Positions 34,801 to 46,200 of a stretch of DNA of 64,000 nucleotides are shown in pieces. Origin of the DNA: Tranzscheliella williamsii (lineage: Eukaryota > Basidiomycota > Ustilaginomycetes > Ustilaginales > Ustilaginaceae); assembly GCA_023212725.1 (NCBI GenBank), contig JALBYF010000011.1, positions 1-64,000 of the forward strand. The letters run 5' to 3'. The position numbers and the translations under genes were made by a program. Positions within the stretch are counted from its first letter, which is position 1. Each line of letters starts with the position of its first letter. The notes under the pieces were generated by a model. That model saw nothing but the letters and a program-made list of their open reading frames with translations. It made no database searches and was not told the origin of the DNA.

Positions 34801-36956
34801 AGAGGAAAGAAAAAGAGGAGAAAGCGAGGCTCGAGCGGGAAGCGCTGGAGAAGGTGAAGCGCGACAAGGACGAAGAGCAGCGCAAGGCCAAGATGGAACA
34901 GCAGCAGATCCAGCGAGAGAAGGCGGAGAAGGAGCGCAGGGCGAAAGAAGAGCAGGAGCGCAAGGCGGAAGCGGCAAAGAAGGAGAGAGATGGCAAAGCT
35001 CAGGCTCAACGCGAAGCAAAGCAGGCAGCTGCTGCTGCGGCTGCCGCGGCCCCGTCATCTCGAACCGGCGTTGCTCAAGCCACTTCTCCTGCCAGCTCCC
35101 GAGCGGCTCCATCGAAATCTGCCAACGCCTCTGCGCCGTCGACGCCTGCTCGCGGCCCTGCCAGGAACGGCTCCGTGCCCAACTCACCTGCTGTGGCTCA
35201 GCCTCCTGTCAGGCCAGCTGGTGGAGGCTCCCGAGGCCTTCCCGCACACAAGCCAGTGACTGCGGTTACTTCTGGAGCCAGTACAGCCGCTCAGGCCTCT
35301 TCCACACTTCCTGCACCTCCGCTGGGCCTGCCTCCCCGGCCCTCGACCGCTGTGCTGACCCCGTCCGCCGCGGTTACGCAAGGCTCCTCCGTTTCGGTGG
35401 CCGCCAACGCCGGCCTTCCTCGACCCCCCGTCAACTCTGGCGCGTCTTCTACCATGCCCTCCCTCGGCTTTGGCTCCATCGGCTCCGGCTCTGGCTCTGG
35501 CTCCAACTCTACAGCCACTGGGCCGGCCAGCGCGCCCTCCGTCAAGGCACCGAGCGCCACCACTTCACCCAAACCTACTCAGCCGTTTGCAACAGAAAAG
35601 TCTGCCCTGCCGGCAGTGGGCCCTGCGCAGCAGCTCTCTGGCTCGTCTGGATCGCGCCTATCGGGAGCGTTTGTGCAGCAACCAGGGCTGGAGGGGCTCC
35701 GCTCACCTACGCAGCCCAACGGCATGGCTAGCAACCTCACACTTGGCAGTAAAGCCCCGATGGAGTCTGGATTGCAGTCACCAAATCTCGGCATGACTCC
35801 CGGCCTAGGCTCCCTGGCGAACAATCTCGGTTCGCTTAACCTCAGCGCGGCCGTGAACATGCCCGGGTCCCATGGCGCTGGTAAACCGCAGCTGTCCAGC
35901 ATGGAGATTGGGAGCGGCCACGGGCTTGGATCGTCGGTGCAGAGCCCCGGTCAAACCGCCTTCTCGCCCATGGTGGGAGGCGCCGATTCCATGCGTAGCC
36001 GCACAAGTTCGCTGGCAGATGCCGACCCGATGGCCGCATTTGCGGGGATGCGACCTAACTCGTCGCTCTCACAGAGAACTGGCTACCGTCCGAACCCGCC
36101 GGCGCCCATCGGGCCCATCGGTAGGCCGAAGGTGATGGACTCGTTGCAGCATGATGATCACGGCGGCCTGATCGGCAACGGTCGGTCTTCTAGCAACGCC
36201 AGTGGATCGGGTGCCGCCAGCCCCAGACTGCCGGAAGGCATCCTCGGTAGCTCGGCGCTGGGCGGCGACGACGACATTATTGATCCGAAGCCGCGTAGGA
36301 CTAGCAACACGATCCCGATCGGGGGTGGAGCCACCGGCAGCAGTGTCGGCGGCGGCAGCTCCTTCTTTGGAGGACTGGGCGGGTCCGGAGCGGTGGGTGG
36401 TGGCTATGGCATGAGCGCCTCTTCGCCGTGGAATGCGTTCACGGCGACAGGCGCGCAGCCCAGCCCTGGACCGATGTCGCCTGGCTTCAGCAACGCGTCT
36501 GGGCCTGGTGCGCTGGGCTCAGGGATGGGTGCGGTGGGATACGGGCTCTCGCAGGGGTCGGGGTCCGGCACGATCGGCTCGAACGCTGCTGGGCTGTCCA
36601 GCCAGCCGGATCCGTGGTCGCGCGCGCAGACCAGCTGGGACCGTGCCCGGTTCGCCTTTGAGCAGCCGGGAGGCAACGGGGTTGCGCCTGGCGGGAACAT
36701 GGGCGGCGGCATGCACGGCGCGGCGCACCAGCCGCATCACGGCCTCGCCAACCCGGGCCACCTCCAGCTCGGGCTCGGCCCTCCCCAGCCCCACACCCAT
36801 CACACTACCAACCCGATGGGCTCCTTCGGCCTCGCCAGTGCCGGCCCCAGGAATCTGTTTGGCTCGCCTGCCGCCCCCGTCCATCCCGGCGCCATCGGTT
36901 CGGCGCTCTCGCCCACCTCGGCCGCCTCGCGCCAGGTCGGCGGCGGCCACGACTAG
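31829..36956 (+). CDS. NST1: NST1-like stress response protein
   Basis: Two exons, 31829-33929 and 34126-36956, are joined by a GTGAGT/CCAG intron of 196 nt, giving 1643 residues. The frame crosses the junction as [20 protein letters not shown], matching the conserved Nst1 core; neither flanking frame alone gives it. Features in order: a basic [11 protein letters not shown] patch, acidic runs, a lysine cluster (near residues 363-372), the conserved segment [20 protein letters not shown] with the [11 protein letters not shown] cysteines, an acidic block, then a long charged coiled coil (about 825-1000) rich in Lys/Glu/Arg, and a low-complexity Ser/Gly/Pro/Ala C-terminus. In yeast NST1 affects salt tolerance and interacts with splicing factor Msl1. 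Length exceeds the yeast protein. Confidence 0.88.
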
Positions 36957-37166
36957 GCCGCCCCGTCTGCCCCGTCACATTCTCCCAGCACCGCCCCTCG
37001 GCTGTACACTTTTCACTGGCTCTCGTCGGCGTGTAACAGAAGTCTGATCGCTTCCGTCGCGCGTGCCGCCCTTGTCTGTGCCCTGAGCTAGCCATTCGAG
37101 CTCGGAGCAAGCCGCGCGGTAAGTCTATGGAGGTGCACGGGGGCTAGTGTACAGGGTCGCGGGCGG

Positions 37167-38666
37167 TCAGAAGCCGAGCGAGGCGCGGAGCTCTTCCTCG
37201 AGGCCCGCGGTGGGGGCTGCCGAGGAGGGGGAGGGGGAAGGGGCCTGGTGTTCTGGGTGGTCGCCGGCCCTGCGTGCAATCTCGGCGAGGAAGGGGGGGA
37301 CGGGGTGGGTGGCGGGGGGGTAGTCGAGGGCGAGATCGTGGAGCTCCTGGGTGCACTTGGGGCAGCGGCAGGGGCCGAAGCAGTAGTCGCGGTAGAGGAG
37401 GAGCTGGCGGCGCGCGAGGGGGGTGTCTGGATGTACGTAGCTGATCAGCAGTTCGTCGGCGGGGGCGATGGGGCGGGTTGCGATAGCGGCGATGCGCATC
37501 GACGCGAGGCGGCCGCGGGCGGGCACGTGGCGGATCTGTACGTTGGGCGCGCACGAGTGGTTCAGGCACGCATGGACCGCATAGAGCCCGCCGAACTTTT
37601 CCATGTTGATGTTGGCGCGGCCGAGCAGGCGGAGCAGGGCGGGGGGTTCGAAGAGGGCCTTGATCTGGCCCTTGCGGGCGGGGACGGCGTGGAGCAGCGC
37701 GAGGTCGACGTGCGGGTGGGTTGCGCGTGCGGGGTGGTACGGGTCGAGGGCGGCGGCTAGCGCGGTGTGCGCCTGGGCAAGGGCAGCCTCGAATGCGGCG
37801 CGCTCGACCGCCCAGCCCGGATTACGAGCGCGGCGCTCGAGCTCCGACACGGTGGCGAACGACGAGAGCCGCGCGTAGACCGTCTCAAAGTCGCCGAACG
37901 CTGCGAGCAGGTCGTCGCCGCGCGCGCGCTGGTTGTGGGCGGTGAGCGTCGAGAGGAGGCGTGCGAGCGCGCGCGCGACCGAGTGCAGGCTGAGCCAGGA
38001 CTGCGCCTCGATCAGCTCCATCAGCGCGCCCGCCGCCGGGTTGAGCCCGGCACACAGCAGCGTATGGTGCGTCGCCATCGCCGCGCGCTGGCACGCACTC
38101 GTGCAGAACCGGTACCGACACCGCCCACAGCTCTTGACCGCCAGCGCCACCGGCGCGCTCGAGATCGGCAGAAAACACTGCGCACACAGCTCGCCGCTAC
38201 TCACCTGCCCCATCGCCTCGCTCGGCGGCGTCGCCACATACGCGTCCTCGGTGAACAGCACCTCCCCCTCCCGAAACGCGCGCGCCGCCACCAGCCCCTT
38301 GCCCTTCACCGCATCAAAGTACTCGGCGCGAATCCCCTCGGGCAGCGCCACAGCTGTGTCGATGAACGACTTTGGGATCGCCTGGTCCGCCTTGGACTTT
38401 TTCTTCTTCTTCTTTGCCGCCGGCGTCGTCGCTGGTGTGGCAGCCGTCGCCGGTAGGCCGCTGGGCTCGGGGAGGACGCCGCAGCTGGTCAGCGCGCTGC
38501 GGAACTTCTTGTCCGAGACGCCCGACCATCCGTTCTCGAGCTCGAGCGTAGCCAGCAGCCGCGGCAGCTCGGCGGCGTCGAGCGCAGTGGATGCTGAGGA
38601 GCGCGCCGCGCCGCACAGCTTGGTCTGCACCGCCGCGACAATATCGGCTTCGCAGGGCACTGGCAT
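37167..38666 (-). CDS. SET and MYND-type protein methyltransferase, Set5/SMYD-like
   Basis: A single exon of 499 residues. The N-terminal 60 residues resemble a small helical or winged-helix unit (LENGWSGVSDKKFRSAL), followed by a linker with seven consecutive lysine/serine residues. The SET domain starts at VKGKGLVAARAFREGEVLF (about 121-139) and is interrupted by a MYND-like zinc region: CAQC at 161-164, CGRCRYRFC at 180-188, with further Cys/His to 205. It resumes with ACLNHSCAPN (366-375, SAM and active-site motif), DELLISYV (404-411) and a post-SET cysteine cluster CFGPCRCPKC (429-438). The architecture fits fungal Set5, which methylates histone H4 in yeast. The substrate here is inferred. 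Coding DNA is extremely GC-rich. Confidence 0.85.
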   Translation of the reverse strand: MPVPCEADIVAAVQTKLCGAARSSASTALDAAELPRLLATLELENGWSGVSDKKFRSALTSCGVLPEPSGLPATAATPATTPAAKKKKKKSKADQAIPKSFIDTAVALPEGIRAEYFDAVKGKGLVAARAFREGEVLFTEDAYVATPPSEAMGQVSSGELCAQCFLPISSAPVALAVKSCGRCRYRFCTSACQRAAMATHHTLLCAGLNPAAGALMELIEAQSWLSLHSVARALARLLSTLTAHNQRARGDDLLAAFGDFETVYARLSSFATVSELERRARNPGWAVERAAFEAALAQAHTALAAALDPYHPARATHPHVDLALLHAVPARKGQIKALFEPPALLRLLGRANINMEKFGGLYAVHACLNHSCAPNVQIRHVPARGRLASMRIAAIATRPIAPADELLISYVHPDTPLARRQLLLYRDYCFGPCRCPKCTQELHDLALDYPPATHPVPPFLAEIARRAGDHPEHQAPSPSPSSAAPTAGLEEELRASLGF

Positions 38667-39111
38667 ACTGGCGCGCCTACACGATCGCTAGGTGGCCGCC
38701 TGGATGGCTGAGTCGAGTGACTTCGTGATGGAGATCGCGCTCGTCGGTGCCGCCGATGTCGCGTGATGTTATGCTGGTCCTTCACATCCACCCACTACAA
38801 AATCACGATGGCTAGCGCCAAACAAGCACAAATGCCAGAAAAAGAGAAAAAAAAGAGAAGAAAAGTGCGATTCTGCCTCCGACATCCGACACCGGCCAGC
38901 TACTGCCCACTCCACTTAGTCACGTTGCCTCCTCGCGGTCATCAGCTTGCAAGGGCAGATGGGACTTTGCTCCAACAGGATCTCCTCTTACGCTGCAACT
39001 ACACGCGGCCTTCAGCAGTCACAGTAGGGAACAGAGATCATCGCATGAGACTATACTACACAACATACACGGCAGCCAATAGCGAGGGAAGGTTTGTGTT
39101 TACACTGGACT
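38667..39111. other. Intergenic region upstream of SET gene and 3' of SR gene
   Basis: About 445 nt; both neighbouring genes are on the minus strand. No gene recognised. Confidence 0.45.
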
Positions 39112-40146
39112 TTAGTCCTGCGAAACAGAGGGGCCGAACGCGAAGGGATTATGGTTAGCAAGGGAAGGCTCAGGGAGAATGTCATTTTCACCGATACTCA
39201 CCCATCCATTTGCGGCCTCGCCTTGCGGGTTGGCCTCGGCGTCCTTATCGGCTGCGTTCTGAGCGTCGTCAGCCGCGTCCATGTCGCCGGCATTCTTGCT
39301 GTCGGCTTGTCGGTCTTCGTCATGAGCATCGCGGCCGTTGGCGGCTTGGTCAGCTGCGCCGTAGCCATTGTCGTTGCCGTTGCCGTTGCGGTCAGTGTTG
39401 TCTACCATGTCTTGATCGTGTTCGCAACCACGCTCCCGGTGATCGTCCCGCTCATCGACCACGTCGTCGGCTGCTCGTCGAGACGAGCTGCGGCGGCGGT
39501 CTTCGGGGTAGTCGCCGGTCTCGTCCCTTCTGGGCCCGGGCGATTGCTCGCGTCGGCGCGCGGCACGCAGTCGAGCACGTTCTTCAGCGGCTCGGTCGGC
39601 TTCCTCTTCCTCCTCCTTGCTCAGCTTTGGTCGGCTGGAAACGGGCGGCACGGAAGAGCGCGATGGCGGCGGCCCTCGGTCATCTCGGCCACCTCGGCCG
39701 CCGTAAGCGGGAGGGGGGGGCGGGACGCCAGGTCTAGAAGGACCTTCAAATCTCCAGTTCGCGGACGGAGCCTGCTTGGCAAACTGGATCGACAGCTGAT
39801 GCCTGCCAAACGACATGCCGTGCATGTTTCGGAACGCAGCATCGGCATCGCGCGGGTCCTCGTACTCTACGAACGCATATGGCGTCGCAGAAGGCGTCTT
39901 CAGCGCAGGGATGTCGCACCGCACCAGCGGTCCCTCGCGCTCAAACTCGTATGCCAGATCCTTAGCCCGCATGGTAGGTGGGAAGCCAGCTACGAACAGA
40001 GTGGTAGGCGGAGCCCGCCCACGATCAGATCTGGATCCGCGGTCTCCACGGTCTCCACGGTCTCCACGGTCTCCGCGATCATCACGATCGTATCCCCGAT
40101 CACCGCGATCGTAACCTCTCTCGTAATCGCCTCCGCGAGAAGACAT
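39112..40146 (-). CDS. SR-type RNA-binding protein with one RRM
   Basis: Two exons: 40146-39202 and 39117-39112; the 84-nt intron has GTGAGT, a GCTAAC branch point and TTTCGCAG. The second exon is only GAC TAA, so the spliced protein of 316 residues ends ANGWD. The N-terminus contains repeated DRGDRG units. An RRM follows (TTLFVAGFPPTMRAKDLAYEF ... PYAFVEYEDPRDADAAF, about 48-123), then proline-rich, Arg/Ser/Glu-rich and Asn/Asp/Ala-rich regions. It resembles S. pombe Srp1-like SR proteins and probably acts in pre-mRNA splicing or mRNA export. If the intron is retained the frame stays open and adds 28 residues (344 total). Confidence 0.82.
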   Translation of the reverse strand: MSSRGGDYERGYDRGDRGYDRDDRGDRGDRGDRGDRGSRSDRGRAPPTTLFVAGFPPTMRAKDLAYEFEREGPLVRCDIPALKTPSATPYAFVEYEDPRDADAAFRNMHGMSFGRHQLSIQFAKQAPSANWRFEGPSRPGVPPPPPAYGGRGGRDDRGPPPSRSSVPPVSSRPKLSKEEEEEADRAAEERARLRAARRREQSPGPRRDETGDYPEDRRRSSSRRAADDVVDERDDHRERGCEHDQDMVDNTDRNGNGNDNGYGAADQAANGRDAHDEDRQADSKNAGDMDAADDAQNAADKDAEANPQGEAANGWVSIGENDILPEPSLANHNPFAFGPSVSQD

Positions 40147-41235
40147 GTTGGATGGCTATCTATGGGTCTGGCGATCGAACCGCGTAGGGTAGTAGGAGGC
40201 TACACGATTTTAAGGCGTGCTGAGGACAAGTCGGATCGAAGCAAAAATGGTAGAGTAGAGGCTATAGAAGATGGCCTGTCGGGTCAGATGGTGGCTAAGA
40301 AGAAGATGTCATCATCAGCACACCGAATCTTGTCGAAGAGAGGAATGAAAAAAAGTCGCGCTGCTTATACCCATCCGCTCAAAGTTAACTTTTAATCCAC
40401 AGCCAGAAGAATTCAACACTACCGTACCTTCTTAATGATTTTCTACTGCAAGCGAAAACGATCGTGCAGGATCTTTGAATGCGACGTCAAAAGCCGAGCC
40501 AGAGGTCCAAGCACTGTATCATTCTTATTCCCAACAGGACTCTTCCCGGACATATAATAGTGCGGAGGTCTGGTTTAGGTTGCTTCTATGGCGGCCAAGT
40601 GGCCTACTTTCCCCCTTCCGCGGGCCGAAATCAATACGCTGATGGCCATTCAGTGTTCTCAGCCTCACTGTACGAATCTACGCAATCCTCGAAGACCATG
40701 TTGGCCACAGACGGGTTCATCACAACCGTGCCGAAACGGTCCGCCTTACTCGCAATCGACACCGGTTTGCTGTTGGTCAATTGCGCGGCATACCTGTACT
40801 CTAGCTTTGGACGAGCGTCTTCGTTTCCATCACCATCGCTGTTTATGCCCTCCTCGTGGCTATCACAGGAAACTGCATCCTCTACTTGGTCTGTGTCAAG
40901 CTTATAGCCAGCGTGACGCACCGTCGGTGACTGCGCCGTTTTACGTCGAATTCAAACATAACCAACAGCTTGATATTGCCTTCAATGCCGCGAGCTTATA
41001 GGCATACGTGATCGAGACGGTATAGATCTAACAGTGATTTTTTGAAGATCTGGTAGTGCGCCGGCCAAATGACAATCGCAAGTTGATGGATTGTGAATGT
41101 TCTTTGCCTCTTGCCTCTGCACTCTCACCACCTCGCATCACTGCATCGACTCCTCCAACCGCTTTGATCCAGCATCCTTGGATTCGACCTTTGCCCAGTA
41201 TTTCCGACACGACACATCAGCAACAGCCGCCCATC
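40147..41235. promoter_or_regulatory. Divergent intergenic region between SR and Tra2-like genes
   Basis: About 1.1 kb between two divergent splicing-factor genes. It includes a somewhat AT-richer stretch and a 19-bp sequence at 41050-41068 identical to 30593-30611. An open frame on the minus strand (40631-40921) has no recognisable product. Confidence 0.4.
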
Positions 41236-43065
41236 ATGGCTGACACCGATGGTACGTTTCTCCGACCCAGCCTACCTCACTCAGCCTACGTAACATGAGC
41301 ATCCACCCTTCCCTATCGTCATCACACCCGACGCACCATCCGTATCCTGCTCTCTTGTCTCGGCTTCGTCCTTCGCGGTTCAGTTCAAACAGTGTCGTCC
41401 TCGATCCCTGCGTCCCGGCTCAGATAGCGTCTCTACACCTCTGAAGGCGAGCTTGCTACGAGCACGTACCTAAGCCTACCACTGTCGATCGGCCACCGAC
41501 TGCGCTGTTAGCCAGTTAGCACGTCGCGATCACATCAGCTCGTCCAGTGGCGTACCTCAGCGTGCCACCGACTCGGCAATCCGCCCGTCACATCGCCCGC
41601 GTTCCCGCTGATCTCCGCCTTCCTGTTTAGCTTGAGCGGCCATATAATCTCAACGATGCGCTTCGACAACACCAGCTGCTCTTGATAACTAACCGCCTTT
41701 TCTTCCGCCCTCCAACTCGTCCACCTTTCAACCGATCTTCTCCGACCCTTGCGCATTGTTCGTGACCCGATCCACTCATCCACAGCCCAACAGTGGAACG
41801 GTGATACCGCTCGCGATGCCGCCCGCGACACCGACAATGCTCCCTGGAACGGTGGACGCAGTCCCTCTCCCCGAGGCGCAGCTACGCCTCCTCGACGGGA
41901 CAGGGAGCGATCCCGTTCGCCCAGTCGGCGCGCTGACGCCGACCGAGGCCGGTAAGTAGCTCGCTGCTCTGCTCAAGCCATCTGCCATCCTCACGGATCA
42001 TGCTCATCGGCTTACTCCATCCCCATCACCCTTCGCTGCATCCCAACAGACACGACCGACCTGGTGGAGACAACAACCCCGGCAACAACCTCCACGTATC
42101 CAGCCTCAGCAACCGTTGCACAGACCGCGACCTCGAAGAGGCTTTCGGCAAGTACGGTGTTGTATGTCTCCTCTCTTGTACAGCTTCACTGCCCAGCGTT
42201 ACGAGCTTGCCTGCTGACTTCGATCTTTCTTACATTCCTGCGCCGCCTTATGCTCTGCAGATTGAGAAAGCCCAGGTGATGTACGATCCCCACAGCAGGG
42301 AGCCACGAGGCTTTGCCTTTGTCACTTTCGAGAAGCCCGAAGATGCCGAAGCTGCCATCACCGCCATGGACGGCAGCGAGTTCCTTGGCCGAAAGATCCA
42401 TGTCGAGAAGGTATGTTCTCCGCTGCCCATCGTATGGCCGCTTCAGGCCAGCGCTAATATAGAACCTCTTTTTTTGCCTACAGGCCAAGCGTGGCCGAGC
42501 TCGCACGCCGACTCCCGGCCGGTACTATGGGCCTCCCAAGAAGGGAGGGCCTGATGGGCCTCCTATGCCGTATGGAGCGCCGCGTGGTGGGCCGCGGGGC
42601 CCACCGCGGGGTGGCGCCGGAGGGTATGGCGATGACCGGTATGGGATGCCTATGCGGGGCGGCTACCCGCCCGCCTATCCGCCGCGCGATCCGTACGACA
42701 GGTACGGGCCTCCGCCGGGCGGGCGGCCGTTCTCGCCGCCGCCGATGCGCGGCGATCCGTACGACCGCTATGGTCGCGGTCCACCGCCGATGCGCGACTA
42801 TCCGCCGCGCGACCGCGACTTCCTCCCGCCGCCCCCGCGCGGTGGCCCCCCCATGGACTACCCGCCCCGCGACTACCCCCCCCGCGGCCCCCCCGCCGAC
42901 TACCCCCCGCCCCGCGGCTACCGCGACTTGTCCCCCCCGCCCCCCCGCGCCCGCTACGACGACCTCCCTCCGCCCCCTCCCCGCGTCCCCGCCCCCGGCC
43001 CACGCTACGACGGGCCCCCCCGCCCCCGCTACGACGACGCCGGCCCGCCCCCCCGCCGTTACTAA
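41236..43065 (+). CDS. Tra2-like splicing factor (RS-RRM protein)
   Basis: Five exons: 41236-41251, 41786-41951, 42050-42161, 42261-42410 and 42484-43065, all GT-AG with compatible phases, giving 341 residues. The first exon encodes only MADTD plus one base and is followed by a 534-nt intron. Exon 2 encodes an RS-like region (GRSPSPRG, RERSRSPSRR). The RRM starts at NNLHVSSLSNRCTDRDLEEAF, with RNP1 RGFAFVTF, and is followed by the linker AKRGRARTPTPGRYYGPPKK, strikingly like the conserved Tra2 linker (TPTPG). The C-terminus is a long Pro/Arg/Gly/Tyr-rich tail. It should bind exonic enhancers and regulate splicing. The homology call rests on the RRM plus the TPTPG linker. Confidence 0.88.
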
Positions 43066-43242
43066 CGTAACCCCCCAACCTTTCCCCCATCGTCCCTACC
43101 GCTTCCTGTAAAACAGCCCCACAATGACTGCAATTCAAAGCCTCCTTCGTATATCAGCCTCATACTCGCCAGCGTGACGTATGCACGGGCATGTCGGGGA
43201 CAGATGTGAATGCATTGAGGTGTGTGCGGGCCGTGCGGGGAG

Positions 43243-46200
43243 TTAGCGGCGGCGGATGTGGGCGCGGATGCGGACGAGGTTGGACTTGGACTCGTGGATC
43301 CAGTCTGCCTCGCGGGAGCCGAGAGCGGCGCGGGCGGAGTGGACGAGCTGGTGGGCTGCGTTGGCGAAGGCGGCGGGGGAGTCTGCGGGGGCGGCGGCGA
43401 GGGCGGCGTGGAGGTCTGCGTCGGTGCAGGCGCGGACGAGGGCGAGCAGTGCGTAGAGGCTCGTCCAGAAGAGGCTCGAGTCGAGCGGCTCCGCCAGCAC
43501 CAGCCGCAGCACGGCGCCCAGACACCCCTGCAGCGCCCCTGCGACCGGGCCGTCCGCCCCCGCCGGCGCAGCGGCACTGGCGGCGCGCGCAAATGCAACG
43601 ATGGATTCCAGCCCCAGCTGCGCCGTCTCGTGCTCGTCCATCCGGATGCACAGCGCCAGCGCCTGCACCGCCCGGTCCAGCAGCGGCGCACCGCCTCCCT
43701 GCCCGCCACTAGCGGCGCCCGCCCAGAGCACCACCATCCGCCCCGCAAAGAGCCCAAACACCGCCGACGTAAGCCGCCCAAACCCTTGCCGGACGCGTGG
43801 CACGCAAAGCGGCTCCGCACTCAGCAGGCCGAGCACATGGTCGAAGCCCAGCAGACAGACGTCGCTCGTCTTGTGCGGCTGCAGCGCCGCCGCCTGGTCC
43901 GACCCGCCGTCGTCAACCCCTGCCTTCGCCGAACCCGCCAGCTCTGCCAGGTTCTCGATAAGCAGACAGAGCCCTTCGTACGGCGTGTCGTCATCCAGCG
44001 GCGACCCGCCTTCCGCCGCCAAGAGCAGATGCGTCTTTTTCTTTCCCGCATCGCTCTCACCCTGTAAGGCCTGCAGCAAATCCCAGACCGCGCTGTTGAG
44101 CCCCATTACCATAAATGGCTCGGCCCCAAAGTCGAGCTCCAGCGAGACGCACAGCGTGTGCAACACCCGAAGCACATCGACGGCGATCTCCGGTCGTGTA
44201 TCGTACACCCGGCAGAGCTGCGAAAAGGCAGGGAAGAACGTGGCGATAAAGGCATAGACGACCTCGGCCGAGTTGGGCTGAATCGAAGAAGCGAGGCCCT
44301 CGAGCATGTCGAGCGAGGTTTGGATAGCCGTGATGACATCGGAGCGCTGCGAGATCGAGGTGAAGTCGGGTCGCGACAGTAGACTGCCGAAGCGGCGCTC
44401 GATAGAAGCGGTGATCTGCTTAAAGTAGGATTCCGCCGAGCGCTCGATCGAGCTGTCAGAGTGCGATGCTCCAGAGTAGATGCAGCTGACGACGGAAGAA
44501 ACCATGACACCATGGGTGTTGGCTGGCAAGTGATCCAGCCCAGACACGATCGCCGAGACGAGATGCTCCATCTCGGGTAGTTCAAGTAGACAGATCATAA
44601 TCCCGCTCGACCTCGTAAAGGCGGACAGTACGTGAGCCAGCTGCGTGAGAACGTCCGAGTCTGCTAACCACAGCTGCAGGTTTTCCGACAGCCGTTGCAG
44701 CAAGAACGTCAGTACTTGCCGACCAGCGTCGCCACCAAACATCCGCTGGATAGCGGCGTTGGTAGCGTACCCGGCACGTTCGTCGATCAACAGGTAGGTG
44801 GAGGTCCAACGACCGGTGAACCACAAGAGCGTCTCGGTCACCTGTGGACTGGTCGCTTGGGCCGATGCTGAGCCGTGAGTGGATAGATGCTGCAGAAGCT
44901 GCATGCCCAGTTGCACTATCAGAGCCACGGCTGGATCTTCTGGCTCCGAGCTAGACGCGATCTCGCTAGGCACTTCCGGGGTTTCGCCTTTTGCATCATC
45001 GGCCAACAGGTGTCCAGCGATGAGGACAAGCCAGTGAATCTGCTCCCACAGCCGCCCAAAATCGTTTTCAGTGAGCTGGAGCTGGAGCCGTCCCTCGGCT
45101 TTGGCCGTCAGCTTCGCACAAAGCGGTTGAGCGAGCTGATGAAGCGCTCGAAGATTGTCGGCGGCGGACGAGCGGCCTAAGCTGGCAATCGTGATGAGTT
45201 GGTCGGAATAAAGGTCACGATCCTTACCGGCGTTCTCATCTACCTCTGAGGTGTCTTGGTCGATGTCGGCACAAGAGGCAGCCGCCTCCAACCGCCCAGT
45301 CACGTACGGCCCAAAGACTTGGTCTCGGATACTTCCATGGACAGCACGGGCGAAGATCTGAACCTGGTGATCGCTCTGCTGGCTGGCATCTCCTTGTCGC
45401 AAAGCGGCAGTGATGGCTTGCCAGCAGCCCAGATAGGTCTCGACGGTATCCTCAGTGAGGACAACCAGGTCGTCCTCTTCGTCAGTGTCTTTGGGCCGAT
45501 GGAAAGCGATACTGAATATGGCTTTCCCTAAACCAGAAAGAGAGGATACAAACTTGAAGCAGCCTTCGGCACCTTCAGTCGACTGCAGAGCCGAGGCCAA
45601 AATTTGCACGGGGACGACAGACACGACGATACGGTAGGCTTGGGCAAGGAACAGCATGGCATTGCCGCGAGCCGAAAGGAGAGGCGACGTCGATATGCAT
45701 TCTTCCTCCACTAGTGCCTGGAGCGTCGTGCAGAGATGTTTGGTGCGCTGCATAAGTACTGGTACGTGCTGAGGTTTGTTGACTTGGGGTGCAAAGCTAC
45801 AGGCAGACAGGATGCATTGACGCAACCGGTGTACGGAGAAGGAAACATCTCGATCTGCCTGTGATATAGAGAGGCAGCGGATGCCGAACCGATAGGCTGC
45901 GCTTAGGAGGGAGATGACGTCGTCTGTGAGCAGTACGGATATAAAAGCATCAGGTATGGATTGGGCACGCAGCATCTGCTTGTCGCCGGACGCGGTAGAA
46001 TGAGTCTCTTCCTCCTCCACGCCAATATTGAGAGCCGCATCATCGACGGCGCTCTGATGCTGCTGTTGCCACGCTTGAGCGCTGAAAGGATCGAAGCGAG
46101 TAAAGGTCCATCCGAGCAGCTTTTCGGTTGTAGAAGCAACTTGTGCAAAGAGCACCGGGCGCCAGCTGCCCTGAGATGCTTCTGCATCTGCCTGTTCCGA

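Noticed and set aside
34056..35009. Leucine-rich 317-codon frame antisense to NST1
   Set aside because: It is the mirror of the Lys/Glu-rich coiled coil (AAG/GAG codons read as Leu/Phe); the apparent transmembrane character is an artefact.
39094..40395. 433-codon hydrophobic plus-strand frame over the SR gene
   Set aside because: It is antisense to Arg/Asp/Glu-rich low-complexity coding sequence; no start context or family.
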